From Isochrysis galbana (taxonomy: Eukaryota; Haptophyta; Isochrysidales; Isochrysidaceae): DNA of 64,000 bases. Shown one piece after another: positions 32,544-44,870 of the stretch. The translations under genes were made by a program, and so were the position numbers. Position 1 is the first letter of the stretch. Each line of letters starts with the position of its first letter. The notes under the pieces were generated by a model, which saw nothing but the letters and a program-made list of their open reading frames with translations, was not told the DNA's origin and searched no databases. The DNA is taken from contig CM030941.1 of assembly GCA_018136815.1 (NCBI GenBank), positions 1-64,000 of the forward strand, in the 5' to 3' direction.

Positions 32544-35187
32544 AGCACAAAATCTTCGCTCGCGCCTTCGGCTCCGGTCGTCACGTCGAGTTCTTCCCTT
32601 GAGAAATCTTCATCGTCCCCGCGTCATGAGCCCGTCTCTTCTTCTTCTCTTCCCGAACTGTTCGGGTCGAAGTCTCCTGGGGAAGAGAGCCTCGTGGGAC
32701 CCCTCCCTTCTTCAAAGGAGAGCCTTTCCGAGCCAGTTCTCCCCCCCTCTCGCCTCTCCGCGCCGACGGTCGAAGTTCCGCCGCCTCCGCGGGCCTCTAC
32801 TCACACCCCGTCAACTGGAGCTGGAATGGGTCCTCTAGCCTCGTCCGTTGCTCCACCGGTGGCCTTTCCTCTCCTTTCTTTCGCTGATCCTTTGCCAAGT
32901 GTTCCTTCCTCTCTCAATCCCTCTGTGGTTGGTGCTGAAGATGATGTGGGTTCCGTCCGGTCCCTCCCTCCTTTCGAGCCCCCACCATATGAAGAGTTTG
33001 TTCCACCCCCGTCGACGTATTCGTACCCCAAACGTAACGTCGTTCCACCTCCGACCGCCACCGTCGGCGCCGCCCAAATCATGGACCAACAAGTCCAGAT
33101 CGAGGCTCTCCGCGGCGCTGTCGACCGCCTCGAGTCCTCTACCCTCCAAGCCGCCCAGCGCCACGAAGAATTTCAGCGAGAGGTGGGGTCTACCTTCAAC
33201 ACGATACTCAACATTCTACAGGGCCAAGCGGGCACTACGACTTCGTCTCGAGTCGAAACTTCGCCACCGCTTGTGGAAGAAGGAGACAACTCCATCGGTG
33301 CTCCCCCTGCCTCGGCCAAGTTCCCTTCTCAACCTTTGCCCGCCGCGCCGTTCTCCGTTCCGCCAAATCCGATTTCCGATCCCGTACCCAATACACCCGT
33401 TCCTGTCCCGTCTGTCAAGCCTGTTTCTGATCCCCAACCTCCACCCACCGTCGCGGGCCTCCGCTCGCTTCCAAATCCGGCGACTCGGCGCATCCCGTCG
33501 ATCCAAGCCTCGCCGGGATGTTTCTGAGCGAGAGGTCATCCTAGCCTCATGGGACCAACTGTTTAACATGTCCCCCTATGAGGTAGCTTCTCTCTACAAG
33601 AACTCCGACGATTTCGAGCTAATCCACGCCATTCTCAACGGCGGCCTCTCTCGGGCCGGCAATGTTTGGCACTACCGTGTGTTTTTCGAGAAGGAGCACG
33701 TGACCAAGTGGGCTCGGAGCCGCTTCTTCCTCGACCGCACCCTCCATCACCAAGTCCGAATGGGCAAAGAGCTTTCCGAGATCAAGTTCCCCAAGGGCCT
33801 GGCCTCGGACAACGTCCAGACAGCGGCCACCTCCTGGAATGATTTTCGTCTGTCCTTCATCAAGCCACTCGAGCGCGCCCTCTCGCTCGGCTGCGACCAC
33901 CGTGAAATCTTTACATCCTTGCTAGCGGCCGCCAACTTGTGCACCACCGGCAACCAAAGGATTTACGCCTTCCTCCTCGATCTCGCCGAAGATCCGGTTC
34001 TCTCTCTCAATCCCGCGCTGGCCTGCGACGTGCTTCTCCGCAAGTGCGACGCCACCTTCGCGGCCAACGTGCCCGGCTTCGCCAAAGACTCCGCCTCCAT
34101 GGAGTGGGACCGCCTCGTAGCCCGTGAAGCCGGCTCCGATCTCTTAGAGTTATCCAAGAATTTGGTGCGCGCGTACGTCCGCAAGATGGGTGACGCGAAG
34201 GTGGATGCCACGACGGTCTGGGACCACCCAAACATGTCGCACGATATCAATCAACGATTCGAGTCCATCATTCGGAACGACAAGGTCGACGCGGCTCGCG
34301 GCGTGGATAACGCGACCAAGTTCGGCGAGTGTCTTGCGAAGACTCGCTTCCGCGTCGAGAACCACGAGCTCCCTCGTTCGGCCCTTTCGTGCGTCAACCT
34401 CTGCCAGCGCTACCTGAGCCCGTACGAACAAGCCCGCGCTGGCCAACAAGCGTCGGTCACGGTCGCCGCCGTGACGCCGCCGGCGACTACTTCCAAGTCC
34501 ACCAAGACCGCCAAGGTTGCTAAGACTGCCTCTAACCCCGCAGACACTACGGCTTCGATGGTCGCCGCCGTCCAAGCGGCGGTGGCCGAGGCATTAAAAT
34601 CGCAAAACAACAACTCGAACCGCAAGGCGACTGGCGCTGACAATCGTCGGGCTCCGCCTCCGCCTACGAATTACTCCGCATCGTCTCCGTTACCGGACGC
34701 ACTTCTTGACCGTCCCCTCGGCAAAAGCACGTCTTCCCGTCGCCAATGTGATCCCCCTCCGAACGGCCTTGGGCTTCCGGCCGATTCGGGCCTCTCGGAA
34801 TGGGATCCAGGTAGCTGGTCTCGAGCGCGAGCCCGCTTCTGGCAAATCTCTCGTTACGCGGGTCACCCGGCCCTTCGCGCTGCGCTCACGCGCTGCCGTC
34901 CCTCGGATGCCACCATGACGGCGCCGCGTCTCGACGACTTAGACCGCGACGTCAAGGAGTGGACCGACGCCAACGGCTGCGCGTACTGCGCCTTTCGTCC
35001 CCGGGCTCCATCTGGTACGCCCGAGGCAGACTTGTGGAAGTATGGCACGGGCGACGGAGCTCATAACCCCGTCGTTTGCCAACCATACATTCGTTTTCTC
35101 TGCGAAGGCGGCAGTGGCGAGTGTGGTAACGACCCAGAAGTCCACCGCCGCCTCCGCACGATGGTTGTTCTCCGTCCGGCCCAGTAG
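32457..35187 (+). pseudogene. gag: Gag of element 3, two frameshifts
   Basis: Near-identical to Gag of element 2. Two single-G deletions near 33489 and 33517 move the capsid-like half into another frame, which is then open to the TAG at 35185-35187. The C-run at 34750 is one base longer than in element 2, so here the Cys/His domain (CAYC, GDGAHNPVVC, GECG) stays in frame with the capsid region. Residues and domains are as for element 2. Confidence 0.85.
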
Positions 35188-38100
35188 GTCGCCGGCGGGG
35201 CCCACGTCCGCGCTGTTACCCCGCTACCAGTCCAGGGTAGTGGGCCTGAACGCCACCCACCAAAAGATCGTATTACGCTACGGCCGAGTACTTCTACGGC
35301 CTCCAACCGGTACCCCAAGATTCCCCAAGTTCCAGACAAGCCCTGCCACCTCCATCCCCCTCTTTCTCCTGCCTCCTCGCCGATTGCCCCTATTTCTCCC
35401 AATGCCGATGATTCCATCCTGATTCTCGATATCACGCACGAGTCCTCAAAACCAAGTCAACCGTCACCGCCTCTCTATCAACTCAAGCCGCTCAACCGCT
35501 ACCCCCCGCCACTCCTCAAGCATCCCCAGTCCAAGACCTCACGGTCTGCGAAAATCCAGCCGCCGCAGGCCCAATCCAACCTTCAATCCTTCAAATCAAA
35601 TTTCGCATGTCCGAGCCACAAAACGTCTCCCGAGTACGAGTCCGAGTCCAAGTCACGTTCAGAATTACCCTCTTCGTCTTACGCCACCGCGAGCCCATCT
35701 ACGAGTCTGAGCCCAGTCCAGTCATCACCGGTATCACCAGTCTCCATTACTACGACGATGGAGGCGCAGTTCTCCGGTTCTTCCCCACTTTCTTTCGAGT
35801 CCGAGTCCAAGCCTGTTTTGAGCAAACCCCGTTCTGAGCCATCCGAGTCCGAGTCCGAGTCCGAGTCCGAGTTTACAACGTCACCGAGTCCTACCACGCG
35901 GTCGACCGCAGGATTAACGGAGCTCCAGCCACTCACTGAGCCTCCGACGACCACTCCTTCCGCGGGAGTGTTCACCTTCGGTCCTCCGCGCCCCGAGTCT
36001 GAGTCATTTGGAATCTCCGGTCACTTCCAGAATTCCAACCACAACCGAGCCCCGTTTCACGAGCCACCGCGTATCGAGTCCAAACACAAGCTGACGCCGA
36101 AGCCCTCGACGACAGCCACTGTGTCCTTGTCCGAGCCACCGTTCCGAGTCTCGCCGCAGCCGGCCTGCCACTCCAGCAGGCTGCACGCCGCCGAGCCGAT
36201 CCCTTCCGTTTCCGTTCCGAGTCCGAGTCCAATCGCACAAGACAGTGCATCCCGAGCCCGCGTAATCAAGCCCGTCACCGAGTCCGAGATTTCGGCCGCA
36301 CCGAGCCAACCGGTGCTGGCCACCGTGCCCCTATTGTCATCACAAGCTTCAGCTTCGTCCTCACCGACGGTTGCGACGCCAGGGGGCTTCACCTTTGAGC
36401 CGGCCCCGTCCGTTCCCATTTCGAAAGTTAGCCCTGTTATTGGCGTCCAGCACGCCAGAAACGACGAGTCCGAGTCCGAGTACAAATTAACGTCACCGCG
36501 GAGTCCGCGGTCGACCACCGGCGTTCCCACGCCACCCCATCAACCGAGAGCCCTGGAGGAGCTTGAACAGCCGTCTCCTAGCCCCTCTCAAGTCGCCGAG
36601 TCTTCCGAATTCGAGTCTGAATCCACCGTAATTTCAGCGGTCCATCCACCCGCTAGCCCGAGCCAAGTCCTCCGAAGAATGCTTCGCATTGCAGAACCTC
36701 TTCGGCCACTACCCACGCCAGCCGCTGCCGCAGAGCCACCACCCTGGCCCCAGCCTTCCCCGCAGCCGGCTTCTACGACAGCCACGTCCCTTCTTTCGCC
36801 GGCGCCGACCCCGCCGACGACAGAATGCAACGACGTCGATCCCTGGCCTGTTTCCTCTTCCGACGTGACCATGGAGAGTGACCACAACTCCTCTGCACGT
36901 CGAGGAACGGCGGCCTCCCAAACCGAGCTTCTACGCCCATTGAGCCAGCCCAACCGAGTCCCTGAGCCATGTCCTTCATGTCTCTCACCGGTGGTCTCGC
37001 GGCCGCGGCGTCCGTCGCCGCCGTCCGACACCCCACTTCTCCGAGTTTCTTCGTCAATCCCGTCCTCCGAGCCCGTCTCTACGTCGTCGATATCCGAGTC
37101 TTCTTCCATTCGTCCTACGTCGCTGCGGCCACCGGTCGCCGCCTCCGAGCACTGCCTGCCTCTCGATACCACTGCCACCACCATCATGCGCGTGGCAGCG
37201 ATCAATGCGTCCGCGATCCAGTCCTTCGATTCCTCTCAAAACAACTCCGATGTCGGCACCCGTGATGATACCCCGTCACCCGCTCTCCACGCTCTCGCCT
37301 CTCTTCGTGCACGAGCGAGCGGCTCTGCGGTGGTATTACCTCGGCACCTCACGGAGGCAGCCCAAGAGCTTCGCCGGCCTCGCAATGGCACCCTAGCCTC
37401 GCCTGCCGCCGCGCTACCCAAGCACTTCGATGAGCTTTGCGCTGAGCTCACGAAGATGAATCAACGAGTCCAAGACGGGCTGACGTCTGGCTGTCACGCA
37501 CCACGCGTTCTCGTCGTTGGCGAGACGAGCGGCGTCGTCTCCTCCATGTTCCTACTCGCCGGTGCTGATGTAGCTACGTGCGATTTGTATCCTTCCGAGA
37601 TCGATTACGTGCCCCACTTCCAAGGCGACGCGCTTCATGTCCAAAACCTAGGTTGGGACCTAGTCATCGCCCACCCGCCCTGCACGTACCTCTCCGCTGT
37701 CAGCAGTCAATGGCTCTCCCAAGAACCCGGACGTCGTGCCGCTCTTGAGTCGGCCGCTCGCGTCTTCAAGTCAATGGCCTCCGCCACTGCTCCGTTTGTA
37801 GCGGTCGAGAACCCTCGGATGCATGCGGAAGCTCGCCGTTTAGTCGGGGGGTTGACCCCGACCCAATTCGTCCAACCCTGGGAGCACGGCACTGGACACC
37901 AGAAAGCCACCGGGTTGTACCTCACCAAAGGGCTGCCGCCCCTCCAGCCAACTTGCGTCGTGGATGGCCGTGAGTCGGCCATGGCTAACCTCTCTCCTTC
38001 ACCGCACCGTGGCGCTCTTCGCAGCCGCACCTACGTCGGTGTAGCTGGAGCGATGGCGATCCATTGGATGCCTGTTCTTCTTCGACATTTGAGCCAACAG

Positions 38101-41100
38101 CGAGACCAGACGTCGACGAAGAAATTGTCCGCGTTAGAGCTACTCGCTTGCGCGCGGTGCAGCCTATTGGACCGGCCTTCACTTAGCTCGACCGAGGCTA
38201 CCGCCTACGAGCCGTGGTCGGCTCTTCATCGTTATGAGAGGGGGAGGGAAACGAGTGAAGTTTCTTCCGACCCCGTTGTTTCCCGTCCAGCTACTCCCGA
38301 GTCAGACAACCACGAAGACCAAAAAGAAACCCACGATAACCACGACAACGACACGCCACTCCACGCCTCCGAGTCTACACTCCACGACCCATTCTCTCCA
38401 TGGACCGCCCCGCCTCCGGCACGCGCGAGCTCGCCGCGTCCGACGACGCCGACGACTCTCCGGAAGCGGCGCCAACAATGGCAATCATTCGGAGTGAACG
38501 GGGACCAGAAATGGTCCAACGTCACGCTCGAAACCGCTGACGAAATAAGAGCGCAAGCTCTAGCCGGACGAAACGCCGACGAGGAATCCGACCTCGCCGC
38601 TGCCGTCCGAGCGCCGATCGAGTTCGTGGAAGCCAAAGGCATCCGCGCCGAAGAGCTAGCCTCATTAGTTCGAAGACCCAAGACAGAAGCCCAAGCCCGT
38701 CTCGAGAAAGATTGGGAAAAGATGTCCGACCACCCGAGGCACCCCACCGACAAGAGAGGCCTGGGCTACACTAGTCCCAAGCTATCACCCTGTACCGCTA
38801 CCAACGAGGACGACCCCTCTAGGCCCTCTGCCACGATAGCGGCAGTCGGAGTACCCGAAGAGACGACGACCAGTTTGACGACGAATTCACCCGAGCAACG
38901 ACGCTGGCGACCAACCCCGTCCCTGTCCGACACCATTGCACACGTGACCGCGCACCGGCCGGAGAGCGTCGTGGATACCCTACCATCTGCCTACCCAAGG
39001 CATTGTCTATATGTTCGAGATCTAATGGTCTGCCGCTCCGGCGAGGCTGCCGGCAAAGAAGGAGTAATCTTAGCCGACTCCGCCCTCACGGTCAACAGCA
39101 CACTCGCTGACACCGGAGCTGGCCCGTCGGTCGTGACCACTTCCCTCTTGTCCAGCCTACCCAACGACGCATGCGTCGAGCGGCTGCCGCAAGCCGTAGT
39201 GACACCGCTCCATGGCCCAGACGGCCTACCTCTTATCACGCGAGGCAAGGCTCGAATCGTTTTCTCCGTCGGTGGATTTCTCTTTCGTCATACGTTCATG
39301 GTGATTGAAGGCAACCCGATGCTACTGCTCGGGAACGACTTCTTAGCTACGCACGCCGCTTCGATTCAGCTCGCCTCCGACAGCGCGGACGGCTCTATCA
39401 CCCTCGGTGCCCCATCCACGGTGGCTCCTCTTGAGGTTAATGGCAGTCCAAGCCCCGACGCTCCGCCGATCTTTCGCGTCTCGACGTCACCGATAGCGGT
39501 GGTCCCTGTCAGCATGACTTGTGCACAGGTCTGTCCGACCTCCGCGAACCCAATCACGACTGACTTCTTCCGAGGGCCGCAAGCCGCCGAAAACGACAAC
39601 CAGCTAGTCTCCGAGCCGCTCTTCAACACGGCCGATGAGTTTGCCGCCAAAGCGCCGGCGTCTTGTGGCTCCGAGTACCTCCTATATACCCATGAACCTA
39701 TCACGATCCCGGCCTATCATCGGGCGACGTTTCACGTCCGAATTCCGCTAGCTCTTCGAGAACACGAAGACTGCGCCATGCTCGTGGACCGACTCCCTAC
39801 ACGCGAGACTATTGACAGCTCTCCGCTCGTCATCCCTCAAGTAGAGAGGCCGAAATCCGACCACACCATCGCGGTTACGGTGGCCAATACTGACCCCAAA
39901 CCACTACACCTTCCGTCGTTCCATCCTGTAGCTTCGCTACAGGTTCGATTCAAGATTCACGCTGGAACTTATCACCGCGTCGGTGACAATAACTCGCCGG
40001 ATGTGATTGAGTCGCTCAACGAGGACCAACGCAAGCTCCTCGAGGCAGCCAAGATCGACCCCGAGGGCCGTCTCTCGATGCCCCAACGTGAACAAGTTCG
40101 TCGTCTACTGGCCCGACGTATCGCTGCTTTCGCAATTGACCCGACTAACCCGAATCACACTCACGTGATGGAGGTAGAGCTACCGCTCAACCCCGGAGCC
40201 GAAGCTCACCGTCACGCACCGTCTAGAGTTGGACGAGAGGGTGAGAAGATCATAGAGGACGAAGTTTGCAAGATGGAGTCCGCGGGCATCATTAGGAAAT
40301 CAAATTCGTCGTGGGCCTCTCGAGTCGTGTTAGTCACTAAGAAGGATGGCTCCGTACGTTTCTGCGTAGATTATCGCGACGTCAACTCCAAGCTTCGTCT
40401 AGAGGACAGCCCTCTTCCCCTCACGGTAGAAGCCATCGACCGATTGTCGTCCGGTCAAGGCAACCTCGATTCTCTATTCCTTTGCACCTGGACCTGGCAT
40501 CTGGTTTCTGGGGTATACCGATCAAAGAATCCGATAAACATATCACCGCGTTCACTACTCATCGCGGCAAGTACGAGTTCAATTACTTGCCTTTCGGTGT
40601 TCAATCCGGTCCCTCGTATATGTGCCGCCTCATGGACGCCGTTCTCGGTGGGCTGGCATGGGAGATTTGTATGCCATACTTGGATGATGTCGGCGCCTGG
40701 TCGACAGGTGTAGGTGACTCGCTGCAGGCCAGGGAAGAGTCGTCATTCCAACAAATGTTACACCGTCTTGATCTTGTCTTGGAACGTCTCATCTGGGCGG
40801 GCCTCACTTGCAAGATGTCGAAATGCGTTTTCTTTGCCACCTCGGCTGAATATCTCGGCCACGTTGTTTCGCGTGAAGGTCTTCGGATGGATCCCAAGAA
40901 AGTGGAAGCTGTCTCGAAAATCGACCCAACCCAAATCAACTCGATCGAAGCCGTCCGTTCGTTCCTTGGATTGTGCTCCTACTACCGCCGTTTCATCCGT
41001 CGTTTTGCGATCCGTGCGGCGCCGTTAACCGCTCTCACGCGGAAAGGGTGCGACGTCCCGGTCGAGTCGCAAACAGAAGCCTGTCGACAGGCTATCGAAG

Positions 41101-43394
41101 ATCTCAAGCAAGCTATCTGTGAAGAACCCGTACTTGCACCTCCTCGAGACGACCGTCCTTTCCTCGTTAAAACCGACGGTGCTAGCAAGCTCGGCATCGC
41201 CGGCGTCCTCGCCCAAAAAGACGACGAAGGGAGAGAGCGCGTCGTTGCATACTACGGTCGTAGCTTGAGTCCGGCTGAGCGCCATTGGACAGTCACTGAA
41301 ATCGAACTTCTAGCAGCGCTAGAATCGATCCGAAATTGGAGGCCTTATCTTTGGGGTCGCCACTTCACCCTCGTCGTAGACCATTCAGCTTTGCGCTGGC
41401 TTCACACGATGAAAGATCAAGTCACCGGTGGTCCAGCCTCGCGCCTCATGCGATGGGTCCTAAAGCTAGCCGAATATAGATTCGACGTCGTGCACAAACC
41501 TGGAGTCACTCACTGGGACGCCGACGGCTTATCCCGCTTAGTTGCTCTCGAGCCTGATCACGATCCTCTCCATCTCGAGGAGAGTGACGCCCATTCTTTC
41601 GATTCTTCTGAAATTCACGACATAGTCGCCGCCGCGGTTACTTCATCCACCCTCACCGCTCGCCGCCAACAAGCAAGCGATAGGCTCGCTCGTCAAGCAT
41701 CGGAATCTTCGGAGTCGATTACCTCCTCGTATCTCGATGTGGGCGTGCCTCATGCCGACGAATTACGTCAAGCGCTCTCTACCGACGATCTCGCCAGCTC
41801 GATCCTTTCTGAAGTCGAGTCGATCCTTCCGAAAGCTTCCTCTTCGATTGACTCTAGCTCGTCGTCGAAGAAAAGTTCCCGATTCCTCCTTCGCGATGGC
41901 CTACTCTACTACCGCTCCTCAGAGGCGGAAGAGGCTCCTCTTCGTTTATACATTCCGGAGTCCCTTCGTGACACGTACCTCCGCGCCTACCATGACCACC
42001 TTGGTCACCCAGGTGCGACAAGGATGACTACCCTACTTCGTTCTCGAGTTTACTGGCCTGGCCTATCCGCCTCTGTATCGGAGTACGTTCGAGAGTGCCA
42101 TGAATGCACTCTTGGCAAACCGTTACCGCGACCGCTCGCCCATCCATCCGGTCTTTCTATCGGATCCTATCCTTTCGACGTCGTCTATTGCGATATTCTT
42201 TCGATGGCTCCCACCCACGATTTCGTATCCGGCCGCTCCGGTTTTGATAAGCTGATTGTTTTCGTCGATTCTCTCTCTCGTTGGATTGAAGCTGAGCCTT
42301 GCAACGGTAACCCCTCGTCCGCAAAATGTCTGGACGTCTTCATGCGTCTCATCGTATCTCGTTATGGAGTCCCTCGCCAACTTCGAACCGACGCCGGCTC
42401 GAATCTTTGCTCTCGATTAGTGGACCTAATTCTCAAAGCGACCGGCACGGACTTGAGCACTACTGAAGCCTATCGCCACGAAGGCGTAGGGCTAGTAGAA
42501 AGAGCTCAACAAACTCTCCTCACGATGACTCGAGTCTCCAATGAAGGCGGCGCCCATTGGGTCGACCACCTTCCGTTTCTTCTCATGTCTATGCGAGCGA
42601 CCGCCGGTCGCGTCGTACCCAAGTCACCCGCGGCTATCTTGTTTGGTCGGGAGCTTCGTCTTCCAGCTCAACTTGCTGACCCTGCTCCTGTTCTCGAGTT
42701 GCTTCCATCTAGGCCTCCGTCCGATGCCGTCATTTACGCTACCGAGCTCAATAAGAAGCTTCTCGAGTCGTGGCGTTCCGCCCTCGAAAGTACTCAAGAA
42801 GCCCAACGCGAATCGATGCGCTCCGCCTCTCAAAAGTCTAAACTCGGTGTCACCTTCAAACCAGGAGACAGAGTTTGTCGTCGAATCCCTGGCCACGCCA
42901 ACAAACTTCAATATCTCTACTCCGGTCCCTACCGAGTAGAAGAAGCCATCTCGGCCACTCGCTACCGTCTACGCGATCTCGAAAATCGTCAAGTCAAGGA
43001 TGAAGTTCACATTTCCAATCTTCGTCCGTACTTCACCGTCACCGATTCGTCTCCGCTCGCTGAAGATGAGTACTTGGTCGAAGAGTTACTCGATCGCAAG
43101 GGCGATGGAGTTTCATTCAAGTATCTCGTCAAATGGCGCGGCTATCCTCGTTCTGAAGCTACTTGGGAGTCTCGAATTGAGTTGCTTCGGCGTTGTGCTG
43201 ATCTAGTTGAGTCGTACGACACCACTTTCGACCGCCGTCCGGTTCAACCCCAAGCTCACTCCGCTGTAGACTCCTCTTCAAGTCCAAGCTCAAGTTCCCA
43301 ATCCAATCAAGTTATTCCACGTCGAATTCAAGAGACAAGTCGTACTCCTCCTGATCTGCCTTCGAGTCGTACTCGTTCTCGTTCACAATCGTAG
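35188..43394 (+). pseudogene. pol: Pol of element 3, single frameshift in reverse transcriptase
   Basis: After the Gag TAG the same frame is open to 40713, with no stop between 35188 and the first Pol ATG at 35758. A C missing near 40488 (present in element 2) breaks the reverse transcriptase at SLFLCT/DLASGFWG; the other frame continues to 43394. Order: Ser/Pro-rich region; methyltransferase-like domain 37501-38092; HPTDKRGLGY about 38735; protease LADTGAG 39103-39123, LLLGNDFLATH about 39325; reverse transcriptase about 40170-41000 with MPYLDD at 40671-40688; RNase H about 41160-41540; integrase HHCC about 41985-42120 and catalytic Asp, Asp, Glu at about 42189, 42383, 42500; chromodomain about 43066-43218. 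Confidence 0.92.
37501..38092 (+). other. Cytosine-methyltransferase-like domain in Pol, element 3 (intact)
   Basis: Uninterrupted copy of the domain in a long open Pol frame: VLVVGETSGVVSSMFLLAG, CDLYPSEIDY, DLVIAHPPCTYLS, VAVENPRMHAEARR, HQKATGLYL, LRSRTYVGVAGAMA. All motif residues agree with element 1 although the surrounding linkers differ, which indicates selection on the domain. It is the best copy for structural comparison. Confidence 0.85.
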
Positions 43395-43577
43395 CGCTAA
43401 GTCGACCGGAAGTGGATGATTAGCGTCGCGTCAGCGCCTGACCAGCGCAACTGCCCGCTCTCCATTCTCCTCCTCCTGTGTCCCTGCGGCGCGTCCCATG
43501 CCGGCGCGCCACGGCCTGCTCTCAGAGGTCCTTTGGGGGCTCCCAGAGGGCCAGCCAGGGCAGCTCAGGGGCAGTGG

Positions 43578-43889
43578 AGGCTGGGGCTCAGCCCCTGGCC
43601 CCCCCTGCCTCTCCCACGCTTGCCTCGCTGGCCATGGGAGCCGCCCAGAGGCATCTGTCTGCCTGGCGACCAGGGAAGGGGGGGGGTCAGCTCGAGGCAG
43701 GCCCACGCAGGGCGTGGGAGTGCGAATCACGGCCCGCGCCACTAGGGGTCTGGGCCAGTGTGGTGATTGCCCAGCCCCTGCCAAAGGGCAGGGCTGTGGT
43801 TGATTTACGGGCCCACCCCTGGGGGTGTCCGCGATGGAGAGAGGGGGGCGCGAGGCCCCCCATTGACCCCACTTTATAAAAGTAGGTTG
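43578..43889 (+). repeat. GC-rich dispersed repeat, copy A
   Basis: Aligns with 44871-45194, with strong blocks GTCTGGGCCAG, TGTCCGCGATGGAGAGAGGG and a shared terminus TTTATAAAAGTAGGTTG. No coding capacity or terminal repeats are evident. It may be a SINE-like or other non-autonomous element. The preceding 43458-43577 is unique GC-rich sequence. Confidence 0.7.
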
Positions 43890-43890
43890 A

Positions 43891-43965
43891 CAAATACAGC
43901 CAAATACATATGTATTTGGCCTCTAGCCAAACACGCCGGTAATTAATACGTATTTTCCATCTAGG
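43891..43965. repeat. Palindromic repeat, intact counterpart of the element 1 target site
   Basis: Contains the perfect 20-base palindrome CCAAATACATATGTATTTGG at 43900-43919, followed by CCTCTAGCC...CCATCTAGG. The two flanks of element 1 (to 355, and from 12011) join to give the same order of sequence. Confidence 0.75.
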
Positions 43966-44024
43966 CTTCGGTGGTGCGGCGTCTGCCACGGCCCGAGCCG
44001 ATCGGTCGGCGTGGCGGGGTCCTA

Positions 44025-44295
44025 CATGTGAAACACAGGAACAGTGTTTTTTTTTCGGAGGCCCAAAACATATGTTTTTCGCTGTTTATTTCGGGCGGCC
44101 CCCTACCCCGCACATCTGTTTTTTACACTGTTTTTTTTCGACGGCAAAAAACATACTGTTTTTGCTGTTTTTTTTCTAAGTTTGGCTGTGTTTCACGCCT
44201 AGATGTTAAACACGGTGGGTTAGGTCTAGAAACACACCAAAAACAGCTGTTTTTGGCTTTTTTGGAAACACGGTGAAACACAGTACCGAAAACAG
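44025..44295. repeat. GTTTTT-rich repetitive patch
   Basis: Repeated CTGTTTTT and AAAACA words. GTGAAACACAG occurs at both ends (about 44027 and 44271) and inverted (CTGTGTTTCAC) near 44182. No gene is seen. Bases 44296-44570 are AT-richer with TA and GGTGGTAG simple repeats. Confidence 0.6.
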
Positions 44296-44570
44296 CGGGT
44301 CATATATATATATATAGTAGCTAGTATAGTATACATATATATTATATCCATCTCCCGTAGGCTCACAGCTCACAGCTACCGGTAGTTCCTGTGGGAGTGT
44401 AATTGTAATAATTGTAACTGTCAAGCATAAGCATGATTGTGATTGATGATTGATTGTCTTGCATCCAACTAGGTGCTAGGTGGTAGGTGGTGGTAGCTAG
44501 TGGTGTAGTGGTGCAGGTGGGAGGCCAGGCAATCAGGTGGCGGATTGATTATGCTCTGGCTCTGGCTATG

Positions 44571-44670
44571 NNNNNNNNNNNNNNNNNNNNNNNNNNNNNN
44601 NNNNNNNNNNNNNNNNNNNNNNNNNNNNNNNNNNNNNNNNNNNNNNNNNNNNNNNNNNNNNNNNNNNNNN
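44571..44670. other. Assembly gap (100 N)
   Basis: Exactly 100 N, gap of unknown true size. 44671-44870 is low-complexity GACGA/GAGGA sequence without a gene. Confidence 0.99.
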
Positions 44671-44870
44671 CCTCTGAGGACCACAACGCCCAACGGCGAC
44701 AAACCATCGAACAGCGTATCGCGCAGACGACAGACGACAGACGAGAAAGGGAATAAAGAGAAGGAGGAGAGAGCCTGGGACCACCACACCACCACCACCG
44801 CCACCGCACCATCGATCGCGACGAACCACGACGACGAGGAGGAAGAGGAAGAGGCCTGAGTGCTTGCTTG

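Larger units (their letters stand above)
31162..43457 (+). mobile_element. Ty3/gypsy chromovirus, element 3 (family 2), 3'-truncated
   Basis: 12.3 kb: 5' LTR, Gag, Pol and the first 63 bases of 3' UTR. At 43457 it stops matching element 2 (after CAACTGCCCG) and joins unrelated GC-rich sequence, so the anti-PBS hairpin, polypurine tract and 3' LTR are lost. It is the best-preserved coding copy: Pol has one frameshift. Confidence 0.93.
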
